Shown here piece after piece: positions 1 through 9,025 of a stretch of 40,678 bases of DNA. Made by a program: the position numbers and the translations under genes. The DNA is taken from contig JAKADY010000027.1 of NCBI GenBank assembly GCA_021826065.1, positions 1 to 40,678 of the forward strand, in the 5' to 3' direction. Positions within the stretch are counted from its first letter, which is position 1, and each line of letters opens with the position of its first letter. Source of the DNA: Pseudomonadota bacterium. GTDB lineage: Bacteria > Pseudomonadota > Gammaproteobacteria > Burkholderiales > Thiobacillaceae. The notes beneath the pieces were generated by a model. The model was not told the origin of the DNA. It saw only the letters and a list, made by a program, of their open reading frames with translations, and did not search any database.

Positions 1-1494
1 CACGAAAGCCATGGTGGTGGAGATCTGCCGCTCGCCAGTGGTCTCCAGCATGTTCTGGAAGGCGGCCAGCGGCGGCACGGTCAGCGGCTCGGCGCGCCGA
101 CGGCGGGCCGGCAGGTAGCCGCCCAGCGCCTGGCGCCGCGCGCGCAGATATTTGATCTCGGGGCTGTCCTCGGATGGCCGGTAGAACGGCAGGCGGGGCA
201 GGTCCTCGTCGGAGATGGGGATCTGGAAGCGGTCGCGGAAGGCCTTGAGCGATTCCAGATCCATCTTCTTTTGCTGGTGGGTCGGGTTCTGCGCCTCACC
301 CGCCGCCCCCATGCCATAGCCCTTGACGGTCTTGGCCAGGATCACGCTGGGCTGGCCCTCGTGGTTGACGGCGGCGTGGTAGGCGGCATAGACCTTGTGC
401 GGGTCGTGGCCGCCGCGGTTAAGGCGCCAGATGTCCTCGTCGGACATGGCCGCCACCATCTCCTTGAGTTCTGGATACTTGCCGAAGAAGTGCTCGCGCG
501 TGTAGGCGCCGCCCTTGGCCTTGAAGTTCTGGTATTCGCCGTCGACGCACTCCTCCATGCGCTGGCGCAACAGGCCCTTGGTGTCCATGGCCAGCAGCGG
601 ATCCCAGTAGGAGCCCCAGATCACCTTGATCACGTTCCAGCCGGCGCCGCGGAATTGGGCCTCCAGTTCCTGGATGATCTTGCCATTGCCGCGCACCGGC
701 CCATCCAGCCGCTGCAGGTTGCAGTTGACGACGAAGATCAGGTTGTCGAGCTTCTCGCGCGCGGCCAGGCCGATGGCGCCCAGGGTCTCCGGCTCGTCGG
801 TCTCGCCGTCGCCGAGGAAGCACCACACCTTGCGCCCCGAGGTGTCGAGGATGCCGCGGTCATGCAGGTATTTGAGGAAGCGCGCCTGATAGATCGCCTG
901 GATGGGGCCCAGTCCCATGGAAACGGTCGGGAACTGCCAGAAGTCGGGCATGAGCCAGGGGTGGGGATAGGACGACAGCCCGTTGCCGCCAGTCTCCTGG
1001 CGGAAGTTGGCGAACTGTTCCTCGCTGATGCGCCCCTCCAGGAAGGCGCGTGCGTAGATGCCGGGCGAGGAGTGGCCCTGGAAGAAGACCAGATCACCGC
1101 CGCCGGGCGCGTCGGGGCCGCGGAAGAAGTGGTTGAAGCCCACCTCGTAGAGGGTGGCGGCGGACTGGTAGCTGGCGATGTGGCCGCCCACGCCGGGCGC
1201 CTTCTCGTTGGCGCGCATGACACAGGCCACCGCGTTCCAGCGGATCAGCCCCTTGATGCGCCCCTCCAGCGGCACATCGCCCGGGTGCTTGGCCTGCAGG
1301 TGCAGGGGGATGGTGTTCACATAGGCCGTGGTGGCGTTGTAGGGCAGGTAGGCGCCCGACCGGCGCGCCTGGTCCACCAGCTTCTCCAGCAGGAAGTGGG
1401 CGCGCTCCGGTCCTTCCTCCTCGATGACCGCGGCCAGGGCGTCCAGCCACTCCTGGGTCTCCTGCGGGTCGATATCAGGGGTCAGCATGGCCAT
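1..1494 (-). CDS. aceE: Pyruvate dehydrogenase E1 component, homodimeric type (partial, N-terminal 498 residues)
   Basis: E1 decarboxylates pyruvate with thiamine diphosphate and hands the acetyl group to the lipoyl E2 of the cytosolic pyruvate dehydrogenase complex. The reverse strand reads open from ATG at 1494 to the window edge, so the C-terminal part lies outside. The thiamine-diphosphate fold is visible: GHSSPGIYARAF, then a GDGETDEPE motif followed about 25 residues later by NCNLQRLDGPVRGNGK, as in the single-chain E1 of gamma- and betaproteobacteria. The start MAMLTPDID is chosen because GGAGA lies about 10 bases upstream; a second in-frame ATG sits two codons later. It is divergent from the aminopeptidase gene. 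aceF and lpd would be expected downstream, off the window. Identity is secure. Confidence 0.96.
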   Translation of the reverse strand, partial: MAMLTPDIDPQETQEWLDALAAVIEEEGPERAHFLLEKLVDQARRSGAYLPYNATTAYVNTIPLHLQAKHPGDVPLEGRIKGLIRWNAVACVMRANEKAPGVGGHIASYQSAATLYEVGFNHFFRGPDAPGGGDLVFFQGHSSPGIYARAFLEGRISEEQFANFRQETGGNGLSSYPHPWLMPDFWQFPTVSMGLGPIQAIYQARFLKYLHDRGILDTSGRKVWCFLGDGETDEPETLGAIGLAAREKLDNLIFVVNCNLQRLDGPVRGNGKIIQELEAQFRGAGWNVIKVIWGSYWDPLLAMDTKGLLRQRMEECVDGEYQNFKAKGGAYTREHFFGKYPELKEMVAAMSDEDIWRLNRGGHDPHKVYAAYHAAVNHEGQPSVILAKTVKGYGMGAAGEAQNPTHQQKKMDLESLKAFRDRFQIPISDEDLPRLPFYRPSEDSPEIKYLRARRQALGGYLPARRRRAEPLTVPPLAAFQNMLETTGERQISTTMAFV

Positions 1495-1734
1495 TGCGTG
1501 GGTTCTCCGAAATAAGGTCACTGACTTCGACCGGACGTGAGGCGCCGGTCGGAACGGGGAGGGGGGTTGGGTGCTGCGGGCGCTGAACTGTTTATCATCA
1601 ATTGCGGAAATTATCGCGGGGGGGCTTAATGCGGTCAAATCAAGGGCCTGCCGGTGGACAACGTCAGGAACCCCGCCTCGCCGTGGCCACAGGCCCGCAA
1701 CCGGGGGAAAATAGGCCACCCGACCGGCTCACCC

Positions 1735-3237
1735 ATGACCATGAAGACGCCCGAATTGCTGCCCGAACTCGCTGCCACGACGCTGCACAAGGCCCCGCTG
1801 CGCGAGCGCCCCGTCAAGGTCCGTCACCTGCTGGTGGTGCTGCCTGCGGGCGAGGCATGGCTCGACGCCCCCGATCAGCCCCATCTGCTGGCCGCGCTCG
1901 AACGCAAGGGGATGAAAGCGGCCGAGCTGGCCAAGAAGCCGCTCGTCGTGGAGTTGCCGGGTGGCTGTCTCTCGGCCTGGGTGCGGCTGGATGCCGGGCA
2001 GGGCGTCTTCCAGTGGGCGAGCCTGCTGCGTCAGGCCCTGAAGCCCCTGCTCGACGAACACCCCGAGGCGGTCCACGTCGCGCTGCATGGCGAGCCGGCC
2101 TTCCGGCAACAGGCCGCGCGCTGGGCCGCCTATGTGGCATGGCTGAACGGCACCCCGCTGCCCAGCTTGAAATCGGCGGACAAGCCGCCTCGGCCCCTGG
2201 CGCGTATCCACCTGCATGGCGTGGCGGACCTCGATCTCGAGCGCGAACGGGCCATGGCCGAGGGCAATACCCTGGCACGGCGGCTCACCTGGCTGCCACC
2301 CAACCTGCTCACCCCGGCCAGCTACCGCGCGCACGTCCGCGATCTGGCCAAGGCCTTGGGCTGGGGCCTCGAGGAGTACGACGTCAAGCGCCTGCGCCGC
2401 CTGAAGGCCGGCGCCTTTCTGGCGGTGGCGCGCGGCAGCCAGCACGAGGAGGCGGCCATCGTCCGCTTGAGGTATCCCGGTGTGCGTGGCAAGGGCAAGG
2501 GTGGACACATCGCCTTGGTGGGCAAGGGCATCTGCTTCGACACCGGCGGCCACAACCTCAAGCCCGCCCGCTACATGCACAACATGCACGACGACATGAA
2601 CGGCTCGGCCGTGGTGCTCGGCATCCTGCTCGCGGCGACGCGACTCAGGCTGCCGGTGTCGATCGAGGCGTGGCTGGCCATTGCGCAGAACCACCTCTCG
2701 CCTGAGGCCTACACCCAGAACGAGGTGGTCACGGCGCTCAACGGCAAGACCATCGAGATCGTCCACACCGACGCCGAGGGGCGCATGGTCCTGGCCGACA
2801 CCCTGACCCTGGCAGCGCGTGCCAAGCCCGATCTGATCCTCGATTTCGCCACCCTCACCGGCAGCATGGGGGTGGCCCTGGGTGAGCGCATGAGCGGCAT
2901 CCTCGCCAACCGGACCGAACTCGCGAGCCATGCCGTGGCCGTTGGCGAGGCCGTTGGCGAGCGGGTCGTGGCCTTTCCGGTGCCCGAGGACTACGACGAG
3001 GCCTTGGAGTCCCAGGTGGCGGATGTCAAACAGTGCATCCTGGAGGGCGAGGCGGACCACATCCTGGCCGCCCGCTTCCTTTCCCGCTTCGTCGACGACC
3101 GACCCTGGCTGCACATGGACCTGTCGGCCAGCCGCTGCAAGGGGGGGCTCGGGGCGGTGGCCACGGACATCACCGGTTTCGGCGTGGCCTGGGGGGTCGA
3201 GTGGCTGCTGCGCCAGGGCCGGCCCGACATGCGATAA
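1735..3237 (+). CDS. Leucyl aminopeptidase family protein (M17)
   Basis: A cytosolic two-metal aminopeptidase of family M17, expected to remove N-terminal residues from peptides. The C-terminal catalytic domain keeps every key residue. Numbered from ATG 1735, K264 and D269 lie in VGKGICFDTGG, K276 in LKPA, D287 in HDDM, and D346, E348 and R350 in HTDAEGR. The loop around K276 (GGHNLKPARYMHNMHDDM) differs from the usual GG(I/L)S(L/I)KP...M..MK.DM pattern, suggesting a divergent subgroup rather than classical PepA. Length is 500 residues, normal for the family. The frame is open back to GTG 1654, adding 27 residues of non-conserved look; ATG 1735 is preferred although no clear ribosome binding site precedes either. 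It lies 27 bases upstream of aroC. Confidence 0.9.
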   Translation: MTMKTPELLPELAATTLHKAPLRERPVKVRHLLVVLPAGEAWLDAPDQPHLLAALERKGMKAAELAKKPLVVELPGGCLSAWVRLDAGQGVFQWASLLRQALKPLLDEHPEAVHVALHGEPAFRQQAARWAAYVAWLNGTPLPSLKSADKPPRPLARIHLHGVADLDLERERAMAEGNTLARRLTWLPPNLLTPASYRAHVRDLAKALGWGLEEYDVKRLRRLKAGAFLAVARGSQHEEAAIVRLRYPGVRGKGKGGHIALVGKGICFDTGGHNLKPARYMHNMHDDMNGSAVVLGILLAATRLRLPVSIEAWLAIAQNHLSPEAYTQNEVVTALNGKTIEIVHTDAEGRMVLADTLTLAARAKPDLILDFATLTGSMGVALGERMSGILANRTELASHAVAVGEAVGERVVAFPVPEDYDEALESQVADVKQCILEGEADHILAARFLSRFVDDRPWLHMDLSASRCKGGLGAVATDITGFGVAWGVEWLLRQGRPDMR

Positions 3238-3264
3238 TTCCAGCTATACCCCCATACGATCGTC

Positions 3265-4371
3265 ATGTCCGGCAACAGCCTCGGCCTCGTCTTCAGCGTC
3301 ACCTCCTTCGGCGAATCGCACGGCCCGGCGATCGGCTGTGTGGTGGATGGCTGCCCGCCGGGTTTGAGCTTGAGCGAGGCGGACATCCAGCGCGACCTGG
3401 ACCGACGCAAGCCCGGCACCTCGCGCCATGTCACCCAGCGCCGGGAGTCCGACACGGTGGAGATTCTGTCCGGCGTGTTCGAGGGGCGCACCACCGGCAC
3501 CCCCATCGCGCTGCTGATCCGCAACGAGGACCAGCGCAGCAAGGACTACTCCGAGATCGCCCGCACCTTCCGGCCGGGGCATGCCGATTACACCTACTGG
3601 CAGAAATACGGCATCCGCGACTACCGGGGTGGAGGGCGTTCGAGCGCCCGCGAGACGGCGGCCCGTGTGGCGGCCGGAGCCATCGCCAAGAAGTGGCTCA
3701 AGGAAAAGTACGGCACCGTGATCCGCGGCTATCTCGCCCAGCTCGGTCCCCTGGCGATCGACTTCAAGACCTGGGACAGCGTCGAGACCAACCCGTTTTT
3801 CTCGCCCGACCCCGAGCGCGTGCCCGAGCTCGAGCGCTACATGGATGCCCTGCGCAAGTCGGGCGACTCGGTCGGGGCGCGTATCAACGTGGTGGCGGAG
3901 AACGTGCCCGTCGGCCTGGGCGAGCCGGTCTATGACCGCCTGGACGCCGACATCGCCCATGCCCTGATGAGCATCAATGCGGTCAAGGGGGTCGAGATCG
4001 GCGATGGCTTCCGCGTGGTCGAGCAGCGCGGCAGCGAACACCGCGACGAGCTCACCCCGGCCGGATTCCTCTCCAACCATGCCGGGGGCATCTTGGGCGG
4101 CATCTCCACGGGCCAGGACATCCTCGCCTCCATCGCCATCAAACCGACCTCGTCCATCCGCATCCCGGGCCGCTCCATCGACCTCGACGGCCGGCCGGTG
4201 GAGGTGGTCACGCACGGCCGCCATGACCCCTGCGTGGGCATCCGCGCCACCCCCATCGCCGAGGCCATGCTGGCCATCGTGCTGATGGACCACGCCCTGC
4301 GTCACCGCGCCCAGAACGCCGACGTCGTCTGCCCCACCCCGGCCATCCCCGGCCGGGCGCCCGAGGTTTAA
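3265..4371 (+). CDS. aroC: Chorismate synthase
   Basis: It catalyses the last step of the shikimate pathway, EPSP to chorismate, using reduced FMN. The 368-residue length is typical. Recognisable family signatures are the N-terminal [20 protein letters not shown], the central [20 protein letters not shown] and the C-terminal block around [17 protein letters not shown]. The ATG at 3265 gives the usual MSGNSLG start; no strong ribosome binding site is visible. It follows the aminopeptidase gene by 27 bases and precedes the DUF465 gene by 24, so it is probably cotranscribed with both and ended by the terminator near 4670. No unusual residues were noted. Confidence 0.97.
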   Translation: MSGNSLGLVFSVTSFGESHGPAIGCVVDGCPPGLSLSEADIQRDLDRRKPGTSRHVTQRRESDTVEILSGVFEGRTTGTPIALLIRNEDQRSKDYSEIARTFRPGHADYTYWQKYGIRDYRGGGRSSARETAARVAAGAIAKKWLKEKYGTVIRGYLAQLGPLAIDFKTWDSVETNPFFSPDPERVPELERYMDALRKSGDSVGARINVVAENVPVGLGEPVYDRLDADIAHALMSINAVKGVEIGDGFRVVEQRGSEHRDELTPAGFLSNHAGGILGGISTGQDILASIAIKPTSSIRIPGRSIDLDGRPVEVVTHGRHDPCVGIRATPIAEAMLAIVLMDHALRHRAQNADVVCPTPAIPGRAPEV

Positions 4372-4395
4372 TTTGTTGAAGGGAAGGAGAACCCC

Positions 4396-4638
4396 ATGAT
4401 CGAGAGCCACGACCTGTTCCACGAGTTTCCCGAGTATCAGGAGACCATCCGCCGGCTGATGCTGAGCAATGACGAGTTCACCAAGATGATGCGCGACTAC
4501 GACGACGTCGATCACAAGATCGTCCGCATCGAACAGCGGGTCGAGGCGGCCTCCGACCTCTATTTCGAGGAGCTCAAAAAGCTGCGCGTGAGCCTCAAGG
4601 ACAAGCTCTACAAGATGATCGTGGCGGCCAACCACTGA
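4396..4638 (+). CDS. YdcH/DUF465 family small protein
   Basis: An 80-residue, strongly charged, helix-rich protein. The N-terminal pattern [17 protein letters not shown], the following [21 protein letters not shown] and the tail LKDKLYKMI are characteristic of the DUF465 (YdcH) family, whose molecular role is not established. The sequence predicts a helical hairpin without membrane segments or cysteines. A strong AAGGAGA lies 6 to 7 bases upstream of the ATG. It is the last gene before a perfect rho-independent terminator. Family assignment is confident; function is unknown. Confidence 0.88.
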   Translation: MIESHDLFHEFPEYQETIRRLMLSNDEFTKMMRDYDDVDHKIVRIEQRVEAASDLYFEELKKLRVSLKDKLYKMIVAANH

Positions 4639-4657
4639 TCCGCCGGTCCAGACCCAG

Positions 4658-4686
4658 CGGCCCGAAGCTACCCTTCGGGCCGTTTT
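4658..4686 (+). terminator. Rho-independent terminator after the DUF465 gene
   Basis: A perfect 10-base-pair stem, CGGCCCGAAG (4658-4667) with CTTCGGGCCG (4673-4682), closes a 5-base loop and is followed directly by TTTT at 4683-4686. It begins 20 bases past the DUF465 stop and should end the aminopeptidase-aroC-DUF465 unit. The MFS gene starts only 25 bases further on, so it needs its own promoter or readthrough. Confidence 0.9.
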
Positions 4687-4710
4687 CATTGTGCGCGACA
4701 GGTGCCCGTG

Positions 4711-5856
4711 ATGTCCCACGTCCCCTATTGGCGCCTGTCGGCCTTTTATTTCTTCTATTTCTCCTTCGTCGGGGCCATGGCCCCCTACTGGGGCCTATAC
4801 CTCAAGTCCCTGGGCTTCGCCGCCTTCGAGATCGGCGTGCTCATGTCGCTGCTGCAGGTCATGCGCATGTTCGCGCCCAACGTCTGGGGCCATCTCGCCG
4901 ACCGCACCGGACGGCGCGTGGCCATCGTCCAGACCGCCGCCCTGGTCTGCCTGATCGCCTATCTGGGGGTCTTCGTCGACCAGTCCTTCTGGTGGATGTT
5001 CGCGGTGATGAGCCTGATCAGTTTCTTCTGGAGCGCGCCGCTGCCGCTCGTCGAGGCCACCACGCTCACCCACCTCGGCGAGCGCACCGAGCGCTACGGG
5101 CGCATCCGCCTATGGGGCTCGATCGGCTTCATCCTGGTCGTCCTCGGGCTGGGCAGCGCCCTGGATCACTATGCCGTCGGACTGGTGCCCTGGGTGGTGC
5201 TGGGGCTACTCATCGGCATCTGGCTCACCAGCCGTTTGATCCCCGAAGCGGTCGTGACCCATGCCGGCCAGGCGCACACACCGCTGACCGAGGTCCTGCG
5301 CCGCCCCCAGGTCTGGGCCCTGCTCGCCGCCGCAATCCTCATGGCCGCGGCGCATGGGCCCTATTACACCTTCTTCACCATCCACCTGGTCGAGGCCGGC
5401 TACTCCAAGACCTTTGCCGGTTGGATGTGGGCCCTGGGGGTGATCTGCGAGATCGGGGTGTTTTTACTCATGCCGCGCGTGCTGCGCCAGATGCGGGTCG
5501 AGACCGTGTTCCTCCTCACCCTGCTTACCGCCGCCCTGCGCTTCCTGGCCATCGGCTGGTGGGTCGACCGGCTGCCGGTGCTGATCGTCGCCCAGGCCCT
5601 GCATGCCTTGTCCTTCGGTGCCTACCACGCCGCCGCCATGGCCCTGGTGCACCGCCATTTCCGCGGCCGCATCCAGGCGCGCGGCCAGGCCCTCTACAAC
5701 AGCCTCGCCTTCGGCGTCGGCGGCACCGCCGGCAGCCTCTACGCCGGGGCGGCCTGGGACGGCTTGGGTGCGGCCTGGTCTTTCAGCCTGGGCGCCGGCC
5801 TCGCGGCGTTGGCCGCGGTCGTCTTTGCCTGGCGTGGATGGAAGACAGGCGGGTAG
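4711..5856 (+). CDS. MFS transporter (HcaT/LacY-like MFS_1 family)
   Basis: An inner-membrane major facilitator of about 381 residues with roughly 12 hydrophobic segments. The N-terminus [21 protein letters not shown], the inter-helix loop [13 protein letters not shown] between helices 2 and 3, and the second-half motif [22 protein letters not shown] are typical of the HcaT/nucleoside-H+ symporter-like branch, often annotated as 3-phenylpropionate transporter-like. The substrate cannot be told from sequence. ATG 4711 is chosen because CAGG lies at suitable spacing; GTG 4702 would add three residues. The gene follows a strong terminator and ends 35 bases before leuC. The frame of leuC is open across this region on the other register, but that is not a fusion. 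Confidence 0.87.
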   Translation: MSHVPYWRLSAFYFFYFSFVGAMAPYWGLYLKSLGFAAFEIGVLMSLLQVMRMFAPNVWGHLADRTGRRVAIVQTAALVCLIAYLGVFVDQSFWWMFAVMSLISFFWSAPLPLVEATTLTHLGERTERYGRIRLWGSIGFILVVLGLGSALDHYAVGLVPWVVLGLLIGIWLTSRLIPEAVVTHAGQAHTPLTEVLRRPQVWALLAAAILMAAAHGPYYTFFTIHLVEAGYSKTFAGWMWALGVICEIGVFLLMPRVLRQMRVETVFLLTLLTAALRFLAIGWWVDRLPVLIVAQALHALSFGAYHAAAMALVHRHFRGRIQARGQALYNSLAFGVGGTAGSLYAGAAWDGLGAAWSFSLGAGLAALAAVVFAWRGWKTGG

Positions 5857-5891
5857 CTTTATGTGACAATGCAAATTTATTTCGCCTGACG

Positions 5892-7304
5892 ATGCGCATG
5901 TCCGCACGTACCCTCTACGACAAGCTCTGGGACGCCCACGTGGTCCACGAGTCGCCGGACGGCACCACCCTGCTCTACATCGACCGGCACCTGGTGCACG
6001 AGGTCACCAGCCCGCAGGCCTTCGAGGGGCTCAAACTGGCCGGACGCAAACCCTGGCGCCCGGACAGCATCCTGGCGGTGCCGGATCACAACGTACCGAC
6101 CCGTGATCGGGAGAAGGGGATTGCCGATCCGGTCTCGCGCCTGCAGGTGGAGACCCTGGACGCCAACTGTAAAGAATTCCGACTGACCGAGTTTCGCATG
6201 GACGACCGTCGCCAGGGCATCGTCCACGTCATCGGCCCCGAGCAGGGCTTCACCCAGCCGGGCATGACCATCGTCTGCGGCGACTCGCACACCAGCACGC
6301 ACGGGGCCTTCGCTGCGCTGGCCTTCGGCATCGGCACCTCCGAAGTCGAGCACGTGCTGGCCACCCAGTGCCTGTGGCAGAAAAAGTCCAAGACCATGCT
6401 GGTCAGGGTGGAGGGCCAGTTGGGCCAGGGCGTGACCGCCAAGGACGTCGCCCTGGCGGTGATCGGCCGCATCGGCACTGCCGGCGGCACCGGCTACGCC
6501 ATCGAGTTCGGCGGCAGCGCGATCCGCGCCCTGTCCATGGAGGGGCGCATGACCCTGTGCAACATGGCGATCGAGGCGGGCGCGCGCGCCGGCATGGTGG
6601 CCGTGGACGACAAGACCATCGAATACCTGCGCGGCCGCCCCTATGCGCCACAAGGGGCGATGTGGGATCGCGCGGTGGAGTACTGGCGCACACTGGTGTC
6701 CGACCCTGATGCGGTATTCGACGCGGTCGTCGAGATCGACGCCGCCGACATCGTGCCGCAGGTCACCTGGGGCACCTCGCCCGAGATGGTGGTGCCGGTC
6801 ACCGGCCGTGTGCCTGACCCGGCGGAGGCCCCCAACCCGGTCAAGCGCGCCGACTGGGAACGGGCCTTGAACTACATGGGGCTCGCCCCGCACACCCCGA
6901 TAGCCGAGATCCGCGTGGACAAGGTCTTCATCGGCTCCTGCACCAACTCGCGCATCGAGGATCTGCGCGCCGCGGCCGAGGTTGCCCGCGGCCGCAGGGT
7001 CGCCCCCAACGTGAAGCTCGCCATGGTGGTGCCGGGCTCCGGCCTGGTCAAGGCACAGGCCGAGGCGGAGGGGCTGGACCGGGTGTTCAAGGAGGCCGGC
7101 TTCGAGTGGCGCGACCCGGGCTGCTCCATGTGTCTGGCGATGAACGCCGACCGCCTGGAGCCGGGCGAGCGCTGCGCCTCCACCTCCAACCGCAACTTCG
7201 AGGGGCGTCAGGGGGCGGGTGGCCGCACGCATCTGGTCAGCCCGGCCATGGCCGCGGCGGCGGCCGTGTTCGGGCATTTCGTCGATGTACGCAACGTGCA
7301 ATGA
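5892..7304 (+). CDS. leuC: 3-isopropylmalate dehydratase, large subunit
   Basis: With LeuD it isomerises 2-isopropylmalate to 3-isopropylmalate through a [4Fe-4S] cluster. The three cluster cysteines are visible: C350 in GSCTNSR, and C411 and C414 in [11 protein letters not shown]. The substrate region contains [20 protein letters not shown]. Length (470 residues) is typical. ATG 5892 gives [17 protein letters not shown] 5898 is equally possible and closer to the usual family start. No good Shine-Dalgarno is present; the 35 bases before it are unusually AT-rich and may hold a promoter. Downstream lie the mini-lipoprotein and leuD. Confidence 0.97.
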   Translation: MRMSARTLYDKLWDAHVVHESPDGTTLLYIDRHLVHEVTSPQAFEGLKLAGRKPWRPDSILAVPDHNVPTRDREKGIADPVSRLQVETLDANCKEFRLTEFRMDDRRQGIVHVIGPEQGFTQPGMTIVCGDSHTSTHGAFAALAFGIGTSEVEHVLATQCLWQKKSKTMLVRVEGQLGQGVTAKDVALAVIGRIGTAGGTGYAIEFGGSAIRALSMEGRMTLCNMAIEAGARAGMVAVDDKTIEYLRGRPYAPQGAMWDRAVEYWRTLVSDPDAVFDAVVEIDAADIVPQVTWGTSPEMVVPVTGRVPDPAEAPNPVKRADWERALNYMGLAPHTPIAEIRVDKVFIGSCTNSRIEDLRAAAEVARGRRVAPNVKLAMVVPGSGLVKAQAEAEGLDRVFKEAGFEWRDPGCSMCLAMNADRLEPGERCASTSNRNFEGRQGAGGRTHLVSPAMAAAAAVFGHFVDVRNVQ

Positions 7305-7313
7305 GGCTGGGTT

Positions 7314-7472
7314 ATGGCGCCGAAACAACTGATCATCTTGGGGATCGTCAAGGTCGTTCTCATCACCGTCGCCGTGGGCGTGGTCTTCAGCATCTATGGC
7401 TGCAACACGGTGCGTGGCATCGGCCAGGACATCGAACGCGCGGGCGAGGCCATCCAGAGGTCCACGCGATGA
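7314..7472 (+). CDS. Entericidin A/B family mini-lipoprotein
   Basis: A 52-residue protein. It has a short basic start (MAPKQ), a hydrophobic helix ([20 protein letters not shown]), then SIYGC with Cys30 as probable lipidation site, followed by [18 protein letters not shown], the hallmark tail of entericidins. Entericidins are small membrane lipoproteins, in E. coli described as a toxin/antidote pair tied to stationary-phase lysis. The lipobox is imperfect because Tyr occupies the -2 position. It begins 9 bases after leuC, and its TGA overlaps the leuD ATG (ATGA), so it is translationally coupled into the leu operon. Such a gene between leuC and leuD recurs in betaproteobacteria (from memory). 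Family call is good; a role in leucine synthesis is not implied. Confidence 0.85.
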   Translation: MAPKQLIILGIVKVVLITVAVGVVFSIYGCNTVRGIGQDIERAGEAIQRSTR

Positions 7473-8107
7473 CGCCTTTCACCCGTCATGTGGGGCTGGT
7501 GGCACCGCTGGACCGCGCCAACGTCGATACCGACGCCATCATCCCCAAGCAGTTTCTGAAGTCGATCAAGCGCACCGGCTTCGGCCCCAACCTGTTCGAC
7601 GAATGGCGCTACCTGGACCGCGGCGAGCCGGGACAGGACTGCTCGAAACGGCCGCTCAACCCGGACTTCGTGCTCAACCAGCCGCGCTACCAGGGGGCGA
7701 GCATCCTGCTCGCGCGCGAGAACTTCGGCTGCGGCTCCTCGCGCGAGCACGCGCCCTGGGCCCTGGCCGATTACGGCTTCCGGGCCCTGATCGCGCCGTC
7801 TTTTGCCGACATCTTCTACAACAACTGCTTCAAGAACGGCATTCTGCCCATCGTCCTGCCGGCCGAGGTGGTGGATCGTCTGTTCCAGGAGACCTATGCG
7901 ACTGAGGGCTATCGGCTGACGGTAGACCTGACCGAGCAGACCGTGACCACGCCGGCCGGCGAGGTCTTCCGCTTCGAGGTGGATGCCGAACGCAAGCACC
8001 GGCTGCTCAACGGGCTGGACGACATCGGCATCACCCTGCAGCACGTCGACGCGATCCGCGCCTACGAACAGCGCCGGCGCCAGGAGGCGCCTTGGCTGTT
8101 TGTCTAA
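7469..8107 (+). CDS. leuD: 3-isopropylmalate dehydratase, small subunit
   Basis: The swivelling-domain partner of LeuC. The start [20 protein letters not shown] and the substrate-loop region [11 protein letters not shown] are followed by the signature [15 protein letters not shown] and the downstream [17 protein letters not shown], all standard for LeuD. Length is 212 residues, normal. ATG 7469 overlaps the stop of the entericidin gene by four bases. Downstream, instead of leuB, come a GC-rich hairpin and a toxin-antitoxin pair, so leuD and leuB are separated by about 0.9 kb. Confidence 0.97.
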   Translation: MTPFTRHVGLVAPLDRANVDTDAIIPKQFLKSIKRTGFGPNLFDEWRYLDRGEPGQDCSKRPLNPDFVLNQPRYQGASILLARENFGCGSSREHAPWALADYGFRALIAPSFADIFYNNCFKNGILPIVLPAEVVDRLFQETYATEGYRLTVDLTEQTVTTPAGEVFRFEVDAERKHRLLNGLDDIGITLQHVDAIRAYEQRRRQEAPWLFV

Positions 8108-8167
8108 CCGTTCATGGCCGATGGTGATCCTTACATGTGAAATCGCCTGCGCCGGCCATGCACGGTT

Positions 8168-8209
8168 CCCTCTCCCCCAGCCCCTTCCCCGCCTACGGGG
8201 GAGGGGGGG
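8168..8209. repeat. GC-rich intergenic palindrome downstream of leuD
   Basis: A C-tract/G-tract element: bases 8181-8191 can pair with 8196-8206 (11 pairs, one G-U) around a CCTA loop, preceded by CCCTCTCCCCC. There is no T-run, so it is not a standard terminator. It resembles the dispersed C-rich/G-rich palindromes common between genes in proteobacteria. It sits exactly where the toxin-antitoxin pair begins and could reduce readthrough or mark an insertion edge. Confidence 0.55.
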
Positions 8210-8246
8210 TTGTGAGTCGCTGGCGCGACTTTCATGGTAAAGGCCG

Positions 8247-8540
8247 ATGCGGCTCACTGCCGAGCAGGTGCAGTTCATCAAGGCGACCATCGCCCGGCAT
8301 TTCGGGCAGGAGGCCCGGGTGTGGTTGTTCGGCTCGCGCGTGGACGATGCACGGCGGGGCGGGGACGTGGATTTGTACGTCGAGGTGCCGACCGCGCCCG
8401 CCGACCTGTTCATGCAGCGTATACGCTGTCTGGGCGAGCTGAAGGAGGGGTTGCCCTTCCCGGTGGATTTGGTGATGGCCGATGCCAGTCGACCCAGGGC
8501 AATTGACCGCATTGCAAAGGCGCAAGGGGTGCTGCTGTGA
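8247..8540 (+). CDS. MntA-like nucleotidyltransferase (putative antitoxin)
   Basis: A 97-residue minimal nucleotidyltransferase. The polymerase-beta-type motif is intact: G29-S30-R31, then D40-x-D42 in GGDVDLYVE, with a later Asp in FPVDLVMAD. Proteins of this kind (MntA/HI0073 type) pair with HEPN proteins, and in characterised cases the enzyme AMPylates and silences the HEPN toxin. A ribosome-binding-like TAAAGG lies just upstream of ATG 8247. Its TGA overlaps the GTG of the HEPN partner. It interrupts the leucine operon. Family is confident; antitoxin activity is inferred from the pairing. Confidence 0.82.
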   Translation: MRLTAEQVQFIKATIARHFGQEARVWLFGSRVDDARRGGDVDLYVEVPTAPADLFMQRIRCLGELKEGLPFPVDLVMADASRPRAIDRIAKAQGVLL

Positions 8541-9025
8541 ATCCAGACCTCGTTGACGCTTTGCGCGAGAAACTCGATCATCTGGAACTGATGCGCCAGC
8601 ATCTGGAATATTCCCTGGCGAAGGTTCGCACATGGTGGAACGCCGAGCGTGCGTTTCGCGAATGGAATGCAGATCAGCTCGAGAGTCTGGCGGCACTCAA
8701 GGCGAGATTCGCTGAATTGCAAGACCATCTGGCTGCCGCCATGCGACTGGTAGCCACCATCGAGGAAGAACCGACCGAGATCTTCTCCTACGTCCTCAAC
8801 TACATGGTCCAGGTCGGGGTGTTACCCAATGAACAGGTCTGGCGTGATCCGCGAAATCTGCGCAATGCCGCTGTACATGATCATTCCTCGTCGGACCACG
8901 AAAAGAGCCTCCACTATCAGGGGTTGCTCGACCAGGCACAGATCCTCTTACAGGTTCACACCAACCTGAAAGCATTCGCAGCCCGTGTTTACGGAATTTC
9001 GACGCCTCCGTTATCTCCAACATGA
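8537..9025 (+). CDS. HepT-like HEPN domain protein (putative toxin)
   Basis: A 162-residue all-helical protein, partner of the nucleotidyltransferase just upstream. Near the C-terminus RNAAVHDH (R109-x4-H114-x-H116) matches the HEPN ribonuclease motif R-x4-H. The tyrosine that HepT toxins carry two residues after the histidine, the reported AMPylation target, is His116 here. Start is GTG 8537, overlapping the upstream stop (GTGA). Its own TGA overlaps the leuB ATG (ATGA), so leuB translation is coupled to it. Base composition is visibly less GC-rich than the flanking leu genes, consistent with acquisition. Alternative: a nucleotidyltransferase substrate-binding protein of HI0074 type without toxicity. 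Confidence 0.68.
   Translation: MNPDLVDALREKLDHLELMRQHLEYSLAKVRTWWNAERAFREWNADQLESLAALKARFAELQDHLAAAMRLVATIEEEPTEIFSYVLNYMVQVGVLPNEQVWRDPRNLRNAAVHDHSSSDHEKSLHYQGLLDQAQILLQVHTNLKAFAARVYGISTPPLSPT

Noticed and set aside
271-1515. Long plus-strand open frame opposite aceE
   Set aside because: It is the antisense shadow of aceE, whose motifs are unmistakable; high GC leaves complementary frames open.
3244-4719. 491-codon minus-strand open frame over aroC and DUF465
   Set aside because: Low-complexity His/Gly/Asp-rich composition typical of antisense GC-rich shadows; the plus-strand genes have clear family motifs.
4689-5891. Apparent fusion of a 400-residue Arg/Pro-rich region to LeuC in the same frame
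   Set aside because: The upstream part is the out-of-frame reading of the MFS gene; LeuC begins at 5892.
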